Source of the DNA: Bacteriovorax sp.
Lineage (GTDB): Bacteria > Bdellovibrionota > Bacteriovoracia > Bacteriovoracales > Bacteriovoracaceae
Reading direction: 5' to 3'
Assembly (NCBI GenBank): GCA_014376445.1
Contig: JACMRM010000091.1
Coordinates: 1-64,000, forward strand
Length of the DNA: 64,000 bases
Numbering within the stretch: the first letter of the stretch is position 1; each line of letters starts with the position of its first letter. Of this stretch, positions 20,439-30,587 are shown piece by piece. The translations under genes and the position numbers were made by a program. Below the pieces are notes generated by a model, which saw nothing but the letters and a program-made list of their open reading frames with translations, was not told where the DNA came from and did no database searches.

Positions 20439-21611
20439 ATGAGAAAAATGATGAATGTTTCGTATGGTAAGCAGTCTATTAAACAAGAAGATATTGATGC
20501 TGTTGTCGAGGTATTGAAGTCAGATTGGCTAACTCAGGGGCCAGCAGTTTCACAATTCGAAGAAGCTTTTGCAAAAAAAGTTGGTGCAAAATATGCTGTT
20601 GCTTTTAGTAATGCCACGGCTGCATTACATTCAGGATTTAAAGTTTTAAACAAAGACATTTCAAAAAAAGTTTTAGTGACTCCGATAACTTTTGCGGCCA
20701 GTAGTAATTGTGTACTTTATGAAAGTGGATCTGTTGAGTTTGTTGACATTGATCCTGTTACTTTCAATATCGATTTAAATCTTGTTGAAGAAAAGTTAAA
20801 AGCTAATCCAAACGCTTATCAAGGAATCATTCCTGTTGATTTTGCCGGTCTTCCTGTCGATACAGAAAAATTAAAACAAATTGCAGACCGTTATGGTCTT
20901 TGGATTATGGAAGATGCATGTCATGCTATTGGTGGTGGTTTTTACAATTCAAAGAATGAATTTATAAAATGCGGACAAGGTATATATAGTGATTTAACTA
21001 GTTTCTCATTTCATCCGGTTAAGCATATTGCTACTGGAGAAGGTGGCATGATTACAACGAATAATCTAAGTCACTATAAGCACTTAATGAAGTTAAGATC
21101 TCATGGAATGGAGCGCGAAGTAAGTTTGTTTGAAGAAGCAACTCATGGCGGCTGGTACTATGAAATGCAGGAACTTGGTTATAATTATAGAATGCCTGAT
21201 ATAAATGCAGCTTTGGGAACAACCCAATTAAAGAGACTTGATACCAATATTGAAAATAGAAATGTAATTGCAACAAAATATAAAAATTTTGCAAAAGAAA
21301 CTAATTTACCTTACCAGGTATATGATGAAAAAAAATTCCTGAACGGGTATCACTTGTTTGTCATCCAAAGTGACAGAAGAAGAGAACTCTATGATTACCT
21401 AAAGCTTCAGAATATTTATTCTCAAGTTCACTATATGCCTGTTTACAAGCATCCTTATTACCAGAGAAATGGTTTCAGCGAAGTGAGTCTGCCTCATGCA
21501 GAGAAATATTATTCAAAAGCGCTAAGTCTTCCGATGTATCACTCTCTAACTCCGGACGTTCAAGAGTATGTCATTGATACTTTAAAAGAGTTCAACAATG
21601 GGATCCGATAA
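20439..21611 (+). CDS. pseC: UDP-4-amino-4,6-dideoxy-N-acetyl-beta-L-altrosamine transaminase
   Basis: ORF 20424-21611 (TTG); ATG at 20439 more likely. YGKQSIKQEDIDAVVEVLKSDWLTQGPAVSQFEEAFAKKVGAKYAVAFSNATAALH...FSFHPVKHIATGEGGM. Confidence 0.93.
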   Translation: MRKMMNVSYGKQSIKQEDIDAVVEVLKSDWLTQGPAVSQFEEAFAKKVGAKYAVAFSNATAALHSGFKVLNKDISKKVLVTPITFAASSNCVLYESGSVEFVDIDPVTFNIDLNLVEEKLKANPNAYQGIIPVDFAGLPVDTEKLKQIADRYGLWIMEDACHAIGGGFYNSKNEFIKCGQGIYSDLTSFSFHPVKHIATGEGGMITTNNLSHYKHLMKLRSHGMEREVSLFEEATHGGWYYEMQELGYNYRMPDINAALGTTQLKRLDTNIENRNVIATKYKNFAKETNLPYQVYDEKKFLNGYHLFVIQSDRRRELYDYLKLQNIYSQVHYMPVYKHPYYQRNGFSEVSLPHAEKYYSKALSLPMYHSLTPDVQEYVIDTLKEFNNGIR

Positions 21612-22332
21612 GAAGATCGGAATTATTACTCAGGCCCGTACAACCAGTACAAGACTTCCACGCAAAGTCCTTATGAAACTTGATGGGAAAACACTCCTCG
21701 AGCATCACATGGACAGATTAAAATGGTCAGGTCTTCCTGTTTTTTTGGCTACCACAATTAATCAGTCTGATGACGAAATCGTTGCACTTTCTGATAAGCT
21801 CCTGATTCCTAATTTCAGAGGGAGCGAAGATGATGTACTATCCCGCTACTATGGATGTGCACAAAAATATAAACTTGATGTCATAGTCAGAGTTACCTCT
21901 GATTGCCCCCTGATAGATGGCAATCTTATTAAAGACGGGGTTGAGAAATTCCTAGCTGCGGGTAACGATGCTTATGTTTCTAATTGTCTAATAAGAACTT
22001 ATCCCAGAGGATTTGATTTTGAAGTCTTTAGCTTCGAAGCTTTAGAGAAGGCATTTAAAAATGCTGTTGAAAAACCTGAACGCGAGCATGTCACTCCTTA
22101 TATCAGAAACCCGGATAAAAATAAAAACCTTCAGATCATTGATCAGGTAAGACCGGCTAGCGCTGGCAAGCATCGAATCACTGTTGATGAGGAAGACGAT
22201 TTTAAATTAATTCAGTTATTGATAGAAAAATATCACCTGGCCGACAAAAAGGCTGATGAGATTATTGAATTTTTAGAGCGTCATCCAGAGATTTCTAAAA
22301 TAAATGCTCATGTGGAACAAAAGAAAGTTTAA
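21598..22332 (+). CDS. pseF: Pseudaminic acid cytidylyltransferase-like (PseF/SpsF family)
   Basis: IGIITQARTTSTRLPRKVLMKLDGKTLLEHHMDRL...DVIVRVTSDCPLIDGNLI. Confidence 0.85.
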   Translation: MGSDKKIGIITQARTTSTRLPRKVLMKLDGKTLLEHHMDRLKWSGLPVFLATTINQSDDEIVALSDKLLIPNFRGSEDDVLSRYYGCAQKYKLDVIVRVTSDCPLIDGNLIKDGVEKFLAAGNDAYVSNCLIRTYPRGFDFEVFSFEALEKAFKNAVEKPEREHVTPYIRNPDKNKNLQIIDQVRPASAGKHRITVDEEDDFKLIQLLIEKYHLADKKADEIIEFLERHPEISKINAHVEQKKV

Positions 22333-23432
22333 TGAGAAAAGTTGTTTTCCGTGTGGATTCAGGCATTCATATAGGCATGGGACATGTTATGAGATGCCTG
22401 ACTCTTGCTTACGAGTTTAAAAGTAGTGGATGGGAAGTTATTTTTATAACTAAAGATCACCTAGGCTTCTCGGAAGAATTAATTTCTAAAAACTATCAGG
22501 TTTTTGTCATAGAGGGCGGTGTTAAACACGAACTTCCTCCCGAACTAAAAAATGACTATGAAAGCTGGTTGGGCGATAACTGGAAAAATGATTTAGAAAA
22601 AACTAATCACACTTTAGAATCACTTGGAAAAGTTGAATTGGTAGTTATTGATAATTATGCCCTAGATGAAAATTACGAAAAGCTTGTTAAAGCTGAAAGA
22701 ATTTTAGTTATAGATGATCTGATGAATAGAAAACATTGTTGCGATTTTCTATTAAATCAAAATTCTTCAAGTAACGAAAAAACCTATACTAACTTAACTG
22801 CTCAAAAAAAGAGCCGTTTATTTCTAGGACCTTCTTTTTCACTGTTGAGACGAGAGTTTTCAGACCTGAGAGCCTTAAACTATCAACAAAGATTGCAGAA
22901 ATTTAAGATAAAAAACATTCTTGTCTTTTTTGGAGCAGGAGATGTGGCCGGTTGCTGTCAAAAGGTAGCAAACTCCTTAACTGAAAAAGAATTAACTCAA
23001 TACAGGTTTACATTTATTTTAAATGAATCACACCCTAGTTTTAAAGCACTGCTAAACTGGACAAATGAGCAAAAATCAGTTGTGAAAGTTCTTTCTTATG
23101 TAGAAAACATGGCCCAGTTAATAACCGAGCACGATTTTTTTATTGGTGCTGGTGGATCTACAAGTTGGGAGAGAGTGTGTCTTGGAATTCCCTCTGCTAT
23201 CATTTCTGTTTCCGACAATCAGGTACAAATCAGTGAAACACTAGTTAGGGATGGATTGATCCATTACCTTGGTGAAGCACATGATGTTGATAATAAGCAA
23301 TTGAGAGAGTTTTTTGAGAGCGTGTTAATTCAATCTGAAGTTTTTTATAAAATGTCACAAGATTGTTTTAAGGTAACGGATGGAAAAGGAGCTTCAAAGC
23401 TGGTCCAGGAAATCAGCGGAGCCTGGAAATGA
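22332..23432 (+). CDS. pseG: UDP-2,4-diacetamido-2,4,6-trideoxy-beta-L-altropyranose hydrolase
   Basis: VVFRVDSGIHIGMGHVMRCLTLA...LLNQNSSS...FFIGAGGSTSWERVCLGIPS. Confidence 0.92.
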   Translation: MRKVVFRVDSGIHIGMGHVMRCLTLAYEFKSSGWEVIFITKDHLGFSEELISKNYQVFVIEGGVKHELPPELKNDYESWLGDNWKNDLEKTNHTLESLGKVELVVIDNYALDENYEKLVKAERILVIDDLMNRKHCCDFLLNQNSSSNEKTYTNLTAQKKSRLFLGPSFSLLRREFSDLRALNYQQRLQKFKIKNILVFFGAGDVAGCCQKVANSLTEKELTQYRFTFILNESHPSFKALLNWTNEQKSVVKVLSYVENMAQLITEHDFFIGAGGSTSWERVCLGIPSAIISVSDNQVQISETLVRDGLIHYLGEAHDVDNKQLREFFESVLIQSEVFYKMSQDCFKVTDGKGASKLVQEISGAWK

Positions 23433-24322
23433 GTTTGAAGGCTTTAATCTGTGCGAGTGGAGAGTTAGGTTATACAACACTTAAAGCAATTAGCTCAAAA
23501 ATTTCAATTGTAGGAATTCTTACAGACTTTTCTTCCGTTAAGATAATTGATTGGGCCGATGAAAATAAATTACCAATACTCATTGGTAATCCTCGAAAAG
23601 ATTTATTTTCACAAAAAGTTCAATCAATCGGACCATTCGATATTTTGCTTTCAATAAATTATCTTTTCATCATCGAGAAGCACTTAATAGAGCTTCCTCG
23701 CATAATTGCCATTAATATACACGGTAGCAAGCTTCCTAAATATCGCGGAAGGGCACCGCATATATGGGCACTTATAAATGGTGAAAAGAGTTTAGGAATT
23801 ACTGTGCATCAGATTGATGAAGGGTGCGATACTGGAGATATTATTCTTCAAAAAGAAATAGAACTTTCTAATCACATAACGGGTGGGGAAGTTTTAAAAA
23901 TATTTGAGAGAGAATACCCAATACTATTAACAGAAGTATTGAGGTCAATTGAAGCAAGTAAAATAAAATTCGTAAAACAGAATCATTTGGAGGCTACTGT
24001 CTTTGGGAAGAGGCAACCTGGCGATGGAGAGGTTTCCTGGGATTGGGATTCAAAGCGTATACTAAACTGGACAAGAGCATTGACAGCTCCCTATCCCGGC
24101 GCTTTTACTTTTCTGAGAGGGAAAAAAATATTCATCTGGAATATTGAAGAGTCTGATTTAAATCCAGATACATTTGAAAAAAATGGAAAAATTGTTAAAG
24201 TAACTGAAGATGCATTATTTATTAAAATTCCTGATAAGATTTTAAAAATTACCCATTTTAGCCAGGTGGATAATTTGAAAATTAATGTTGGCGATATTTT
24301 TCAAGGTGAAAATAGTTTATGA
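23429..24322 (+). CDS. Methionyl-tRNA-formyltransferase-like sugar N-formyltransferase
   Basis: AINIHGSKLPKYRGRAPHIWALINGEKSLGITVHQIDEGCDTGDIILQ: N-H...D catalytic set of formyltransferases; sits where PseH acetyltransferase would be expected. Confidence 0.85.
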   Translation: MSLKALICASGELGYTTLKAISSKISIVGILTDFSSVKIIDWADENKLPILIGNPRKDLFSQKVQSIGPFDILLSINYLFIIEKHLIELPRIIAINIHGSKLPKYRGRAPHIWALINGEKSLGITVHQIDEGCDTGDIILQKEIELSNHITGGEVLKIFEREYPILLTEVLRSIEASKIKFVKQNHLEATVFGKRQPGDGEVSWDWDSKRILNWTRALTAPYPGAFTFLRGKKIFIWNIEESDLNPDTFEKNGKIVKVTEDALFIKIPDKILKITHFSQVDNLKINVGDIFQGENSL

Positions 24323-25371
24323 GTATAAAAATAGGATCACGCGAGATTGGACCTGCCTGCCCACCATTTGTTATAGCAGAAATGTCTGGAAATCATAATC
24401 AGTCATTAGATAGAGCTCTTAGTATTGTTGATGCTGCAGCCGCATCAGGAGCACATGCCCTAAAAATTCAAACTTATACTCCCGAGACAATGACTTTAAA
24501 TATTTCAACTAATGAATTTTTTATTAGTGACCCAAAAAGTTTATGGAAAGGAAAAAGTCTTTACGAGTTATATGGTGAAGCGATGACTCCATGGGAGTGG
24601 CACCAGCCTATAAAGGATAGATGTGAAAAATACGGTATGCTTTTTTTTAGTACACCTTTTGATAGTACAGCAGTAGATTTTCTGGAAGAACTGAATATAG
24701 ATTTTTATAAAATTGCTTCATTCGAAAATACAGATATCCCTCTTATTAAACGAGTCGCTCAAACAGGTAAGCCTTTAATCATCTCTACTGGAATGGCTTC
24801 GCTTGAAGAACTTGAGGAGACTGTGGAAGCAGCTAAAAGTGCAGGCTGCAAAGAGCTTATACTTTTAAAATGCACAAGTGCTTATCCCTCATTGCCAAAA
24901 GATGCAAACCTTCTGACTATCCAGGATTTACGCAATCGATTCGATGTTGAAGTTGGATTGTCAGATCATACGATGGGAATAGGTGTTGCCATTGCAAGTG
25001 TGACCTTAGGTGCAACTGTTATTGAAAAACATTTTACACTTGATAGAAGTGAAGGTGGCGTTGACTCATCTTTTTCTATGGAGCCAGCTGAGTTTAAGTT
25101 ACTCGTTGAAGAATCTAAAAAAGCCTGGGAATCCCTGGGACGTGTATCCTACGAGCGAACAGAAGCTGAAACAAAATCTTTAATTTTTAGAAGATCACTT
25201 TATATAGCTGAAGATATGAAGGCCGGGGAAGTGTTAACGACAAAAAATTTACGCACAATCAGACCTGGATTTGGATTACCACCGAAACATTATGAATCGC
25301 TTCTTGGTAAAAAAATTAACAAAGATACTAAAAAGGGAACACCTGTTTCTTTTGAACTAATATTGAATTAA
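24319..25371 (+). CDS. pseI: Pseudaminic acid synthase
   Basis: FVIAEMSGNHNQSLDRALSIVDAAAASGAHALKIQTYTPETMTL; C-terminal SAF domain. Confidence 0.95.
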   Translation: MSIKIGSREIGPACPPFVIAEMSGNHNQSLDRALSIVDAAAASGAHALKIQTYTPETMTLNISTNEFFISDPKSLWKGKSLYELYGEAMTPWEWHQPIKDRCEKYGMLFFSTPFDSTAVDFLEELNIDFYKIASFENTDIPLIKRVAQTGKPLIISTGMASLEELEETVEAAKSAGCKELILLKCTSAYPSLPKDANLLTIQDLRNRFDVEVGLSDHTMGIGVAIASVTLGATVIEKHFTLDRSEGGVDSSFSMEPAEFKLLVEESKKAWESLGRVSYERTEAETKSLIFRRSLYIAEDMKAGEVLTTKNLRTIRPGFGLPPKHYESLLGKKINKDTKKGTPVSFELILN

Positions 25372-26120
25372 ATTTTTACTAAAATACCGGCTGCATTCAT
25401 TGCAATTTTACAGTCCAGCGGAGTGTAGTTGGTAAAGTGAAAAATACTTGAAATCCCGACTCCCGAAGCTCCGGCCTTAGCTATTTTTACAGCATCTTCC
25501 GGTACAGCGACTCCGCCACTAGCAATTAATGGAATGTTGATGGCGTTGGCGATTTGATTAATATAATCATGAGCAACTCCTGCCATTGTGCCATCCAGAT
25601 CAACGAAATTTACCAGGAGCTCACCAGCTCCCAGCTCTTCACATTTTTTACACCATTCGATGGGATTAAGTTTGGTAGTTTCGTTATCAATACTCGAGTA
25701 TATAAAATATCCATCAGGTCCTTTTTTTAAATCAATCGAGACAACTATGCATTGAGAGCCAAAAATAGCTGCCGATTCACTTATAAAGTCAGGATTTTCG
25801 AGAGCATAAGTATTTATAGAAATTTTATCAGCTCCTCTCTTCAGGAGATTTCTGATGTCTTCAATTTTTCTGATTCCACCACCAACAGTAAGAGGCATAA
25901 AGCACTCAGAGGCGATGTCTTGAATTGTAAAAAAATCAATAGCCCTTTTTTGTTTGGAAGCATCAATATCTAGTAGAACTAATTCATCTACGTTTCTAGT
26001 ATTGTAAATTCTTGCGATAGTGATGGGGTTTCCGAGATTTCTTCTTTCGTCGAATTTGATAGTTTTCAAAACCGAATAACCACTTAATAAAACGATAGGA
26101 ATGACTCTTGTTCTTAGCAT
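25368..26120 (-). CDS. HisF-like (imidazole glycerol phosphate synthase cyclase-like) subunit for sugar amidation
   Basis: MLRTRVIPIVLLSGYSVLKTIKF...RNLGNPITIARIYNTRNVDELVLLDID...PLTVGGGIRKIEDIRNLL; linked to HisH- and WbpG-like genes. Confidence 0.9.
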   Translation of the reverse strand: MLRTRVIPIVLLSGYSVLKTIKFDERRNLGNPITIARIYNTRNVDELVLLDIDASKQKRAIDFFTIQDIASECFMPLTVGGGIRKIEDIRNLLKRGADKISINTYALENPDFISESAAIFGSQCIVVSIDLKKGPDGYFIYSSIDNETTKLNPIEWCKKCEELGAGELLVNFVDLDGTMAGVAHDYINQIANAINIPLIASGGVAVPEDAVKIAKAGASGVGISSIFHFTNYTPLDCKIAMNAAGILVKI

Positions 26121-26731
26121 ATTGATTGCAATTCTATAAAATTTTTCATAATTTTCAGACCCTGTTCCTGACTCTTTTCAGGGTGGAATTGGGTTGCATA
26201 AATATTATCTTTTTCGATCATTGCAACTATGTCTGTACCGTATTCAGTGGTTAAGTGAGAGATATTTTCATTTAACTTCATTTCATAGCTATGAACAAAG
26301 TAAAAACACGCATTAGCTGTTGTACCATCTAATAATTTTAGATTGGAGCTGGATAAGTTATTCCATCCCATATGAGGAAGTCGAAGATTTTGTTTCTTTG
26401 CTTCTATGAGTTTGACTTCAGCATCAATGAATCCAAAACCTGGAAATATTCCACCTTCGAAACCGATCTTCGCAAAAAGCTGCATACCAAGACAAATTCC
26501 TAGAATAGGAATTTGTTTTACCAGGACTTGATGTTCAATAATTTCTTTTAGACCAGAAGCTTCAAGTTTTCTTGAAGCTTCTGCAAAGCTGCCTACACCA
26601 GGGAAAAGAAGTTTGGTTGAATTTTCAATATCTTCTTTTTTGTCAGTCACAATGTATTTGCACTTTAAAAACTTAAGCGCCCTTGTGACACTTCCAATAT
26701 TACCAATCCCAATATCTATAATTGTAATCAT
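26114..26731 (-). CDS. HisH-like glutamine amidotransferase subunit
   Basis: ITIIDIGIGNIGSVTRALKFL; LFPGVGSFAEA; LGICLGMQLFAK; TQFHPEKS. Confidence 0.93.
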   Translation of the reverse strand: MITIIDIGIGNIGSVTRALKFLKCKYIVTDKKEDIENSTKLLFPGVGSFAEASRKLEASGLKEIIEHQVLVKQIPILGICLGMQLFAKIGFEGGIFPGFGFIDAEVKLIEAKKQNLRLPHMGWNNLSSSNLKLLDGTTANACFYFVHSYEMKLNENISHLTTEYGTDIVAMIEKDNIYATQFHPEKSQEQGLKIMKNFIELQSIC

Positions 26732-27873
26732 GATTTTTCAGGAGAAAATATTGGAATAAGGTTACCCTCGTTGTCTTTTACTAAATCACCCTCGTCATTG
26801 GTCTTGAAGAGAGATTTATTTGTGAAGCGGTCAAGGTTATCAAGAAATTCCTCTTGAGTAATATTCAAATACCTTAAGAAATCAGGAATATATTTCCACG
26901 GAATTTTACCTTCAGTGGTCTTTTTTAATTTATTGATAGCTTCATTTCTAGTCATTCGTCCGTGACGAATTTCAATATTGAGCTGATCAGTCGCCCTGCT
27001 GTAACCGTACTTGATATATTTCATGTAATCGTGAAGTCCGCCAATCCATTTACAGTCAAGATTTTCATACTCGTTATAAGCATTTTCAACCGGCCCGTCT
27101 GGATTTGGGTGCCAACCTCTGTGAAGACAGAATTCGATATTTCCCAACGTATCCCATTTTTCAAAGTAACCTAGGAATAAACCAGTCACTCCAACTCTTA
27201 TAATTTCTTCGTCAGTTGGATATTGTGAAACTTTAATATCTTTTAAATTGATACCATCATGAACAACATCAGAAATTCGATAACCTAACATTTGAAATTG
27301 CTCTAACCAATTACGATCAAGGAAATTATTGTCTTTTTTAGAAGCTGGTCCACCGTATTCAAACTGTGAATTCTCGCCCCAAATAATAAGGGGAATATTG
27401 TATTGAACGGCTACTCTTACCGGCGCTGTGAAAATTCCAATGTGTTCAGGCCAGCAGCAATCACCAAGTTTAAAAAAGCCGATTCGAACCAGTTCTTTAT
27501 ATGATTTGATATTGGCCCCAACTTGAATAACGTCAAAACCCTGCTCTCTCAAAAAAATGATATTTTCTTTTCCAACTTCAGTCTGTTCACATGGAATGTG
27601 ATTAACGCAAAGTGGATTCATGCCGTACTTATCTCTCATCGTGATAGCTTGATAGCAACTATCCTTTCCACCGCTGACAGGAATAACACAATCGTACTTC
27701 GCAGGATCACTGGTTCTATAATTGACAAGAATTTCTTCAAATTCCTTTTTTCTTTGATCCCAATCAATATCTAATTTCTTTTTTACAGATTTGCATGCAT
27801 CACAAATTCCATCGTTGCCAAAAACTTGTTCTGGTCTCGTTGAAGGAATGAGGCAAGACTTACAATAAAGCAT
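26728..27873 (-). CDS. N-acetyl sugar amidotransferase (WbpG/PseA family)
   Basis: MLYCKSCLIPSTRPEQVFGNDGICDACKS; VIPVSGGKDSCYQA PP-loop; HRGWHPNPDGPVENAYNEYENLDCKW. Confidence 0.94.
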   Translation of the reverse strand: MLYCKSCLIPSTRPEQVFGNDGICDACKSVKKKLDIDWDQRKKEFEEILVNYRTSDPAKYDCVIPVSGGKDSCYQAITMRDKYGMNPLCVNHIPCEQTEVGKENIIFLREQGFDVIQVGANIKSYKELVRIGFFKLGDCCWPEHIGIFTAPVRVAVQYNIPLIIWGENSQFEYGGPASKKDNNFLDRNWLEQFQMLGYRISDVVHDGINLKDIKVSQYPTDEEIIRVGVTGLFLGYFEKWDTLGNIEFCLHRGWHPNPDGPVENAYNEYENLDCKWIGGLHDYMKYIKYGYSRATDQLNIEIRHGRMTRNEAINKLKKTTEGKIPWKYIPDFLRYLNITQEEFLDNLDRFTNKSLFKTNDEGDLVKDNEGNLIPIFSPEKS

Positions 27874-27887
27874 TTATCGTTTCCTAT

Positions 27888-28862
27888 TTAAGATTTTTTC
27901 TTTAAGAAAATTTGGAATTTATAGCCTAGGTTATTACCTAGAATGTATTCATCCGTCACAACATCTTTAAGCTCAAGTTTATCAGTGCTGCCCAGATAAG
28001 GATCTTTGTAGTTCAGGTAATTGTTAATTACACCTTTCTCACTAATCACTGTGCAATAACTATAAACTTCAAAGCCTGTTTTCTCAGCAAGCTGTCTGAT
28101 ATTTTCAAAAGTATATAAGTTAACGTGTTCTAGGCCATCAAACATATTGCATTTTTCATGCAGGATCTTCGGGGCCAGTGCAGTCGGAGTAGGTGATTGA
28201 ATGAAAACTCCACCGTTAGCATTAAGAACTGTTCTTGCCTGAGCTAACAATGCCTCTCCATTTTTAATATGTTCAAAAACATCCCACAGAGTGATGGCAT
28301 CAAATTTTAAATCAGAAGTCTTTACAAAGGTTCCAAGATCCATTTCAAAAACTTCATGCTGGCTCTTTCTCGAAACTGCAGCTTCTTGTTTGTTAAATTC
28401 AAGCCCAAAAGTTTTCCACCCAAATTCTTTAGCAATGTTTAAAAAACCACCAGCCGAACAGCCAATATCCAGAATTGTAGGATTTGGTTTATCAAAAATT
28501 TTCTGGAAGCCAGTTAATCCTTTTGTATAAAGCTCTCTGTAAAACCCAAAATCATTGGCAACAATAGTTGATTGAAGGTTGTGATTGCCTCTGTAGTATT
28601 CTTCAATAGCTGAATCTTTAAAAACAGGGTTTAGATAAACCATTTCGCATTCAGCGCAGCGAACATATGTTCCACCACTTTTAATAAATAGAGTTTCATC
28701 GTTTTGAGTTTCACATGTCGGACATGATCTTGTTTCCAAAAAGCTATTTTGAAACATGCCCGTTTCTTTGTTAAGAAACTTCTCATGATTTGCAATGCTG
28801 CTGTCCCACATAACTTTTCTTTCTAGGTGCAAATCGCGTGTAGATAAGGTCTTTTTAGTCAT
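27888..28862 (-). CDS. Class I SAM-dependent methyltransferase with zinc-ribbon-like N-terminus
   Basis: CPTCETQNDETLFIKSGGTYVRCAECEMVYLNP; ILDIGCSAGGFLNIAKEFGW; ITLWDVFEHI. Confidence 0.87.
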   Translation of the reverse strand: MTKKTLSTRDLHLERKVMWDSSIANHEKFLNKETGMFQNSFLETRSCPTCETQNDETLFIKSGGTYVRCAECEMVYLNPVFKDSAIEEYYRGNHNLQSTIVANDFGFYRELYTKGLTGFQKIFDKPNPTILDIGCSAGGFLNIAKEFGWKTFGLEFNKQEAAVSRKSQHEVFEMDLGTFVKTSDLKFDAITLWDVFEHIKNGEALLAQARTVLNANGGVFIQSPTPTALAPKILHEKCNMFDGLEHVNLYTFENIRQLAEKTGFEVYSYCTVISEKGVINNYLNYKDPYLGSTDKLELKDVVTDEYILGNNLGYKFQIFLKKKS

Positions 28863-29147
28863 AAAAATCTTCGCCTCAAAGTTTTAAAATGGTAGACTAA
28901 CATTGTAGCATTTTAATTAAACAGTCTATACATTAAGCAGTAACAATTTTTTTTCGAGATAGCATAAGACACAAGCAAAATAGCGCATGTCACGGTGCGT
29001 TTTTTTCGTGAAATCGAATGTCTTTTTGGTTCTTGGCATTAAGATTCCAATTGAGTATCTTCAAGGATAAAGATTTAGTATCGGAGATAGTAGAATTATT
29101 TATATAAAGTAGCGATGTTAGCAATGATTCGATAATAAAAAGTAATA

Positions 29148-30587
29148 ATGAAAAATATATTGATCTACGCACCCATAGCAATTTTTTCTCCACACTTTGA
29201 GACAGATCTTGAAATCGCAATGAGAGAACTTTCTAAAGGCAACAAGGTTTCAATCTTGCCTTGTAAAGCTAAATTAATTAATTCCTGTACTGAGCTAGCG
29301 CGTGATCCTGATTTGTGCATAGTTTGCAAATCCAGATTTAATATCGGTGTAAAGTTACTTCCACAAGAAGTCGAAATTCTATCATGGAGAAACTTATCAC
29401 CAAGAAAAGATTATAACTTTGATTTTAAGTCATTAAATGATTTTAACAATTTTAAATATAAAGAAATAGAAGTTGGACAATTTATTATTTCGACATTTAT
29501 TTCAATTTATAGAGAACCCAAGCTAGATTTTAATAAACATAAAATAAAACTGGAAAAGTCTTTAAACGAAATTATAGATTTGATTGATGATTTTTTAGTA
29601 AGTGTTGATCTCTCTCAATTCGATGAATGCTATTTGTTTAATGGCAGGTTCTCAATACTATATCCAATCCTAAAACTTTTTCAATTACATGATAAAAAAT
29701 TTTATGTTCATGAAGGTGCAGGACCACTAGGTTACTATTCATTATCGCTTGGAACATACCCTCATGATCTAGATTATAAAAAAATTGAAATTTTGGAAAC
29801 TTGTAAGACGGGCTCTGCTCAAGATGTAGAGCAAATCGGACAGGAATGGTATTATGAGCGAAGAGGTAGATCTAAAGATGAGTCACTGCCTTCTTTCTTA
29901 TCTGATCAAGTAAAGGAATTATTGCCAGATAATTTTGATACAAGCAAAAGAAATATCTCAATTTTTGTATCAAGTGAGGATGAATTTGTAAGTATCAATG
30001 GCTGGGAAAATCCATACTTTTTAAATCAAAATGATGGAATAAAATATATTTTACAAAATTTGGATCATGAACAATTCAAAGTTTATATTCGGGTTCACCC
30101 ATGCTTAAAAAATATTTATAATTCTCAGACAGAAGGATTACTTCTTCTGAAAGATGAATTTAAAAATGCTTATTTTATAGATGCAGATGCCGCTATAGAT
30201 ACTTATGCACTGCTGGAAAAGTCAGAAAAAATTATCAGCTTTGGAAGTACTTTAGGAATAGAGGCTACTTTCTGGAGAATTCCATCATTGCTCGCAGGAA
30301 GAGCGCTATATGAAGGCCTAAATGTTTGTTATGTCCCTAAATCTAAAGAAGATTTAATTTCCTTAATAAATTCAAATCTACTTCCTAGAGATAAGTCAGG
30401 ATGTTTAGAGTTTGCCTATTGGTTACGAAAACATGGAATTAAGTATGAGTTTTTTAAACCTGATGGTCACTTTTCGGGTCATTTCTTAGATCAGAAAATT
30501 AAGCCAAGTTATTTATCACGAATCATATATAAAATAAAAAAAATGAGCAAGGTAATGAAAAAGGAAAACCATGAATTCCAATCTTAA
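29148..30587 (+). CDS. Conserved hypothetical, glycosyltransferase/capsule-synthesis-like
   Basis: 479 aa; KFYVHEGAGPLGYYS...IRVHPCLKN...EKIISFGSTLGIEATFWRIPSLLAGRALYEGLNVCYVP resembles capsule polysaccharide/GT-B C-terminal domains. Confidence 0.5.
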   Translation: MKNILIYAPIAIFSPHFETDLEIAMRELSKGNKVSILPCKAKLINSCTELARDPDLCIVCKSRFNIGVKLLPQEVEILSWRNLSPRKDYNFDFKSLNDFNNFKYKEIEVGQFIISTFISIYREPKLDFNKHKIKLEKSLNEIIDLIDDFLVSVDLSQFDECYLFNGRFSILYPILKLFQLHDKKFYVHEGAGPLGYYSLSLGTYPHDLDYKKIEILETCKTGSAQDVEQIGQEWYYERRGRSKDESLPSFLSDQVKELLPDNFDTSKRNISIFVSSEDEFVSINGWENPYFLNQNDGIKYILQNLDHEQFKVYIRVHPCLKNIYNSQTEGLLLLKDEFKNAYFIDADAAIDTYALLEKSEKIISFGSTLGIEATFWRIPSLLAGRALYEGLNVCYVPKSKEDLISLINSNLLPRDKSGCLEFAYWLRKHGIKYEFFKPDGHFSGHFLDQKIKPSYLSRIIYKIKKMSKVMKKENHEFQS

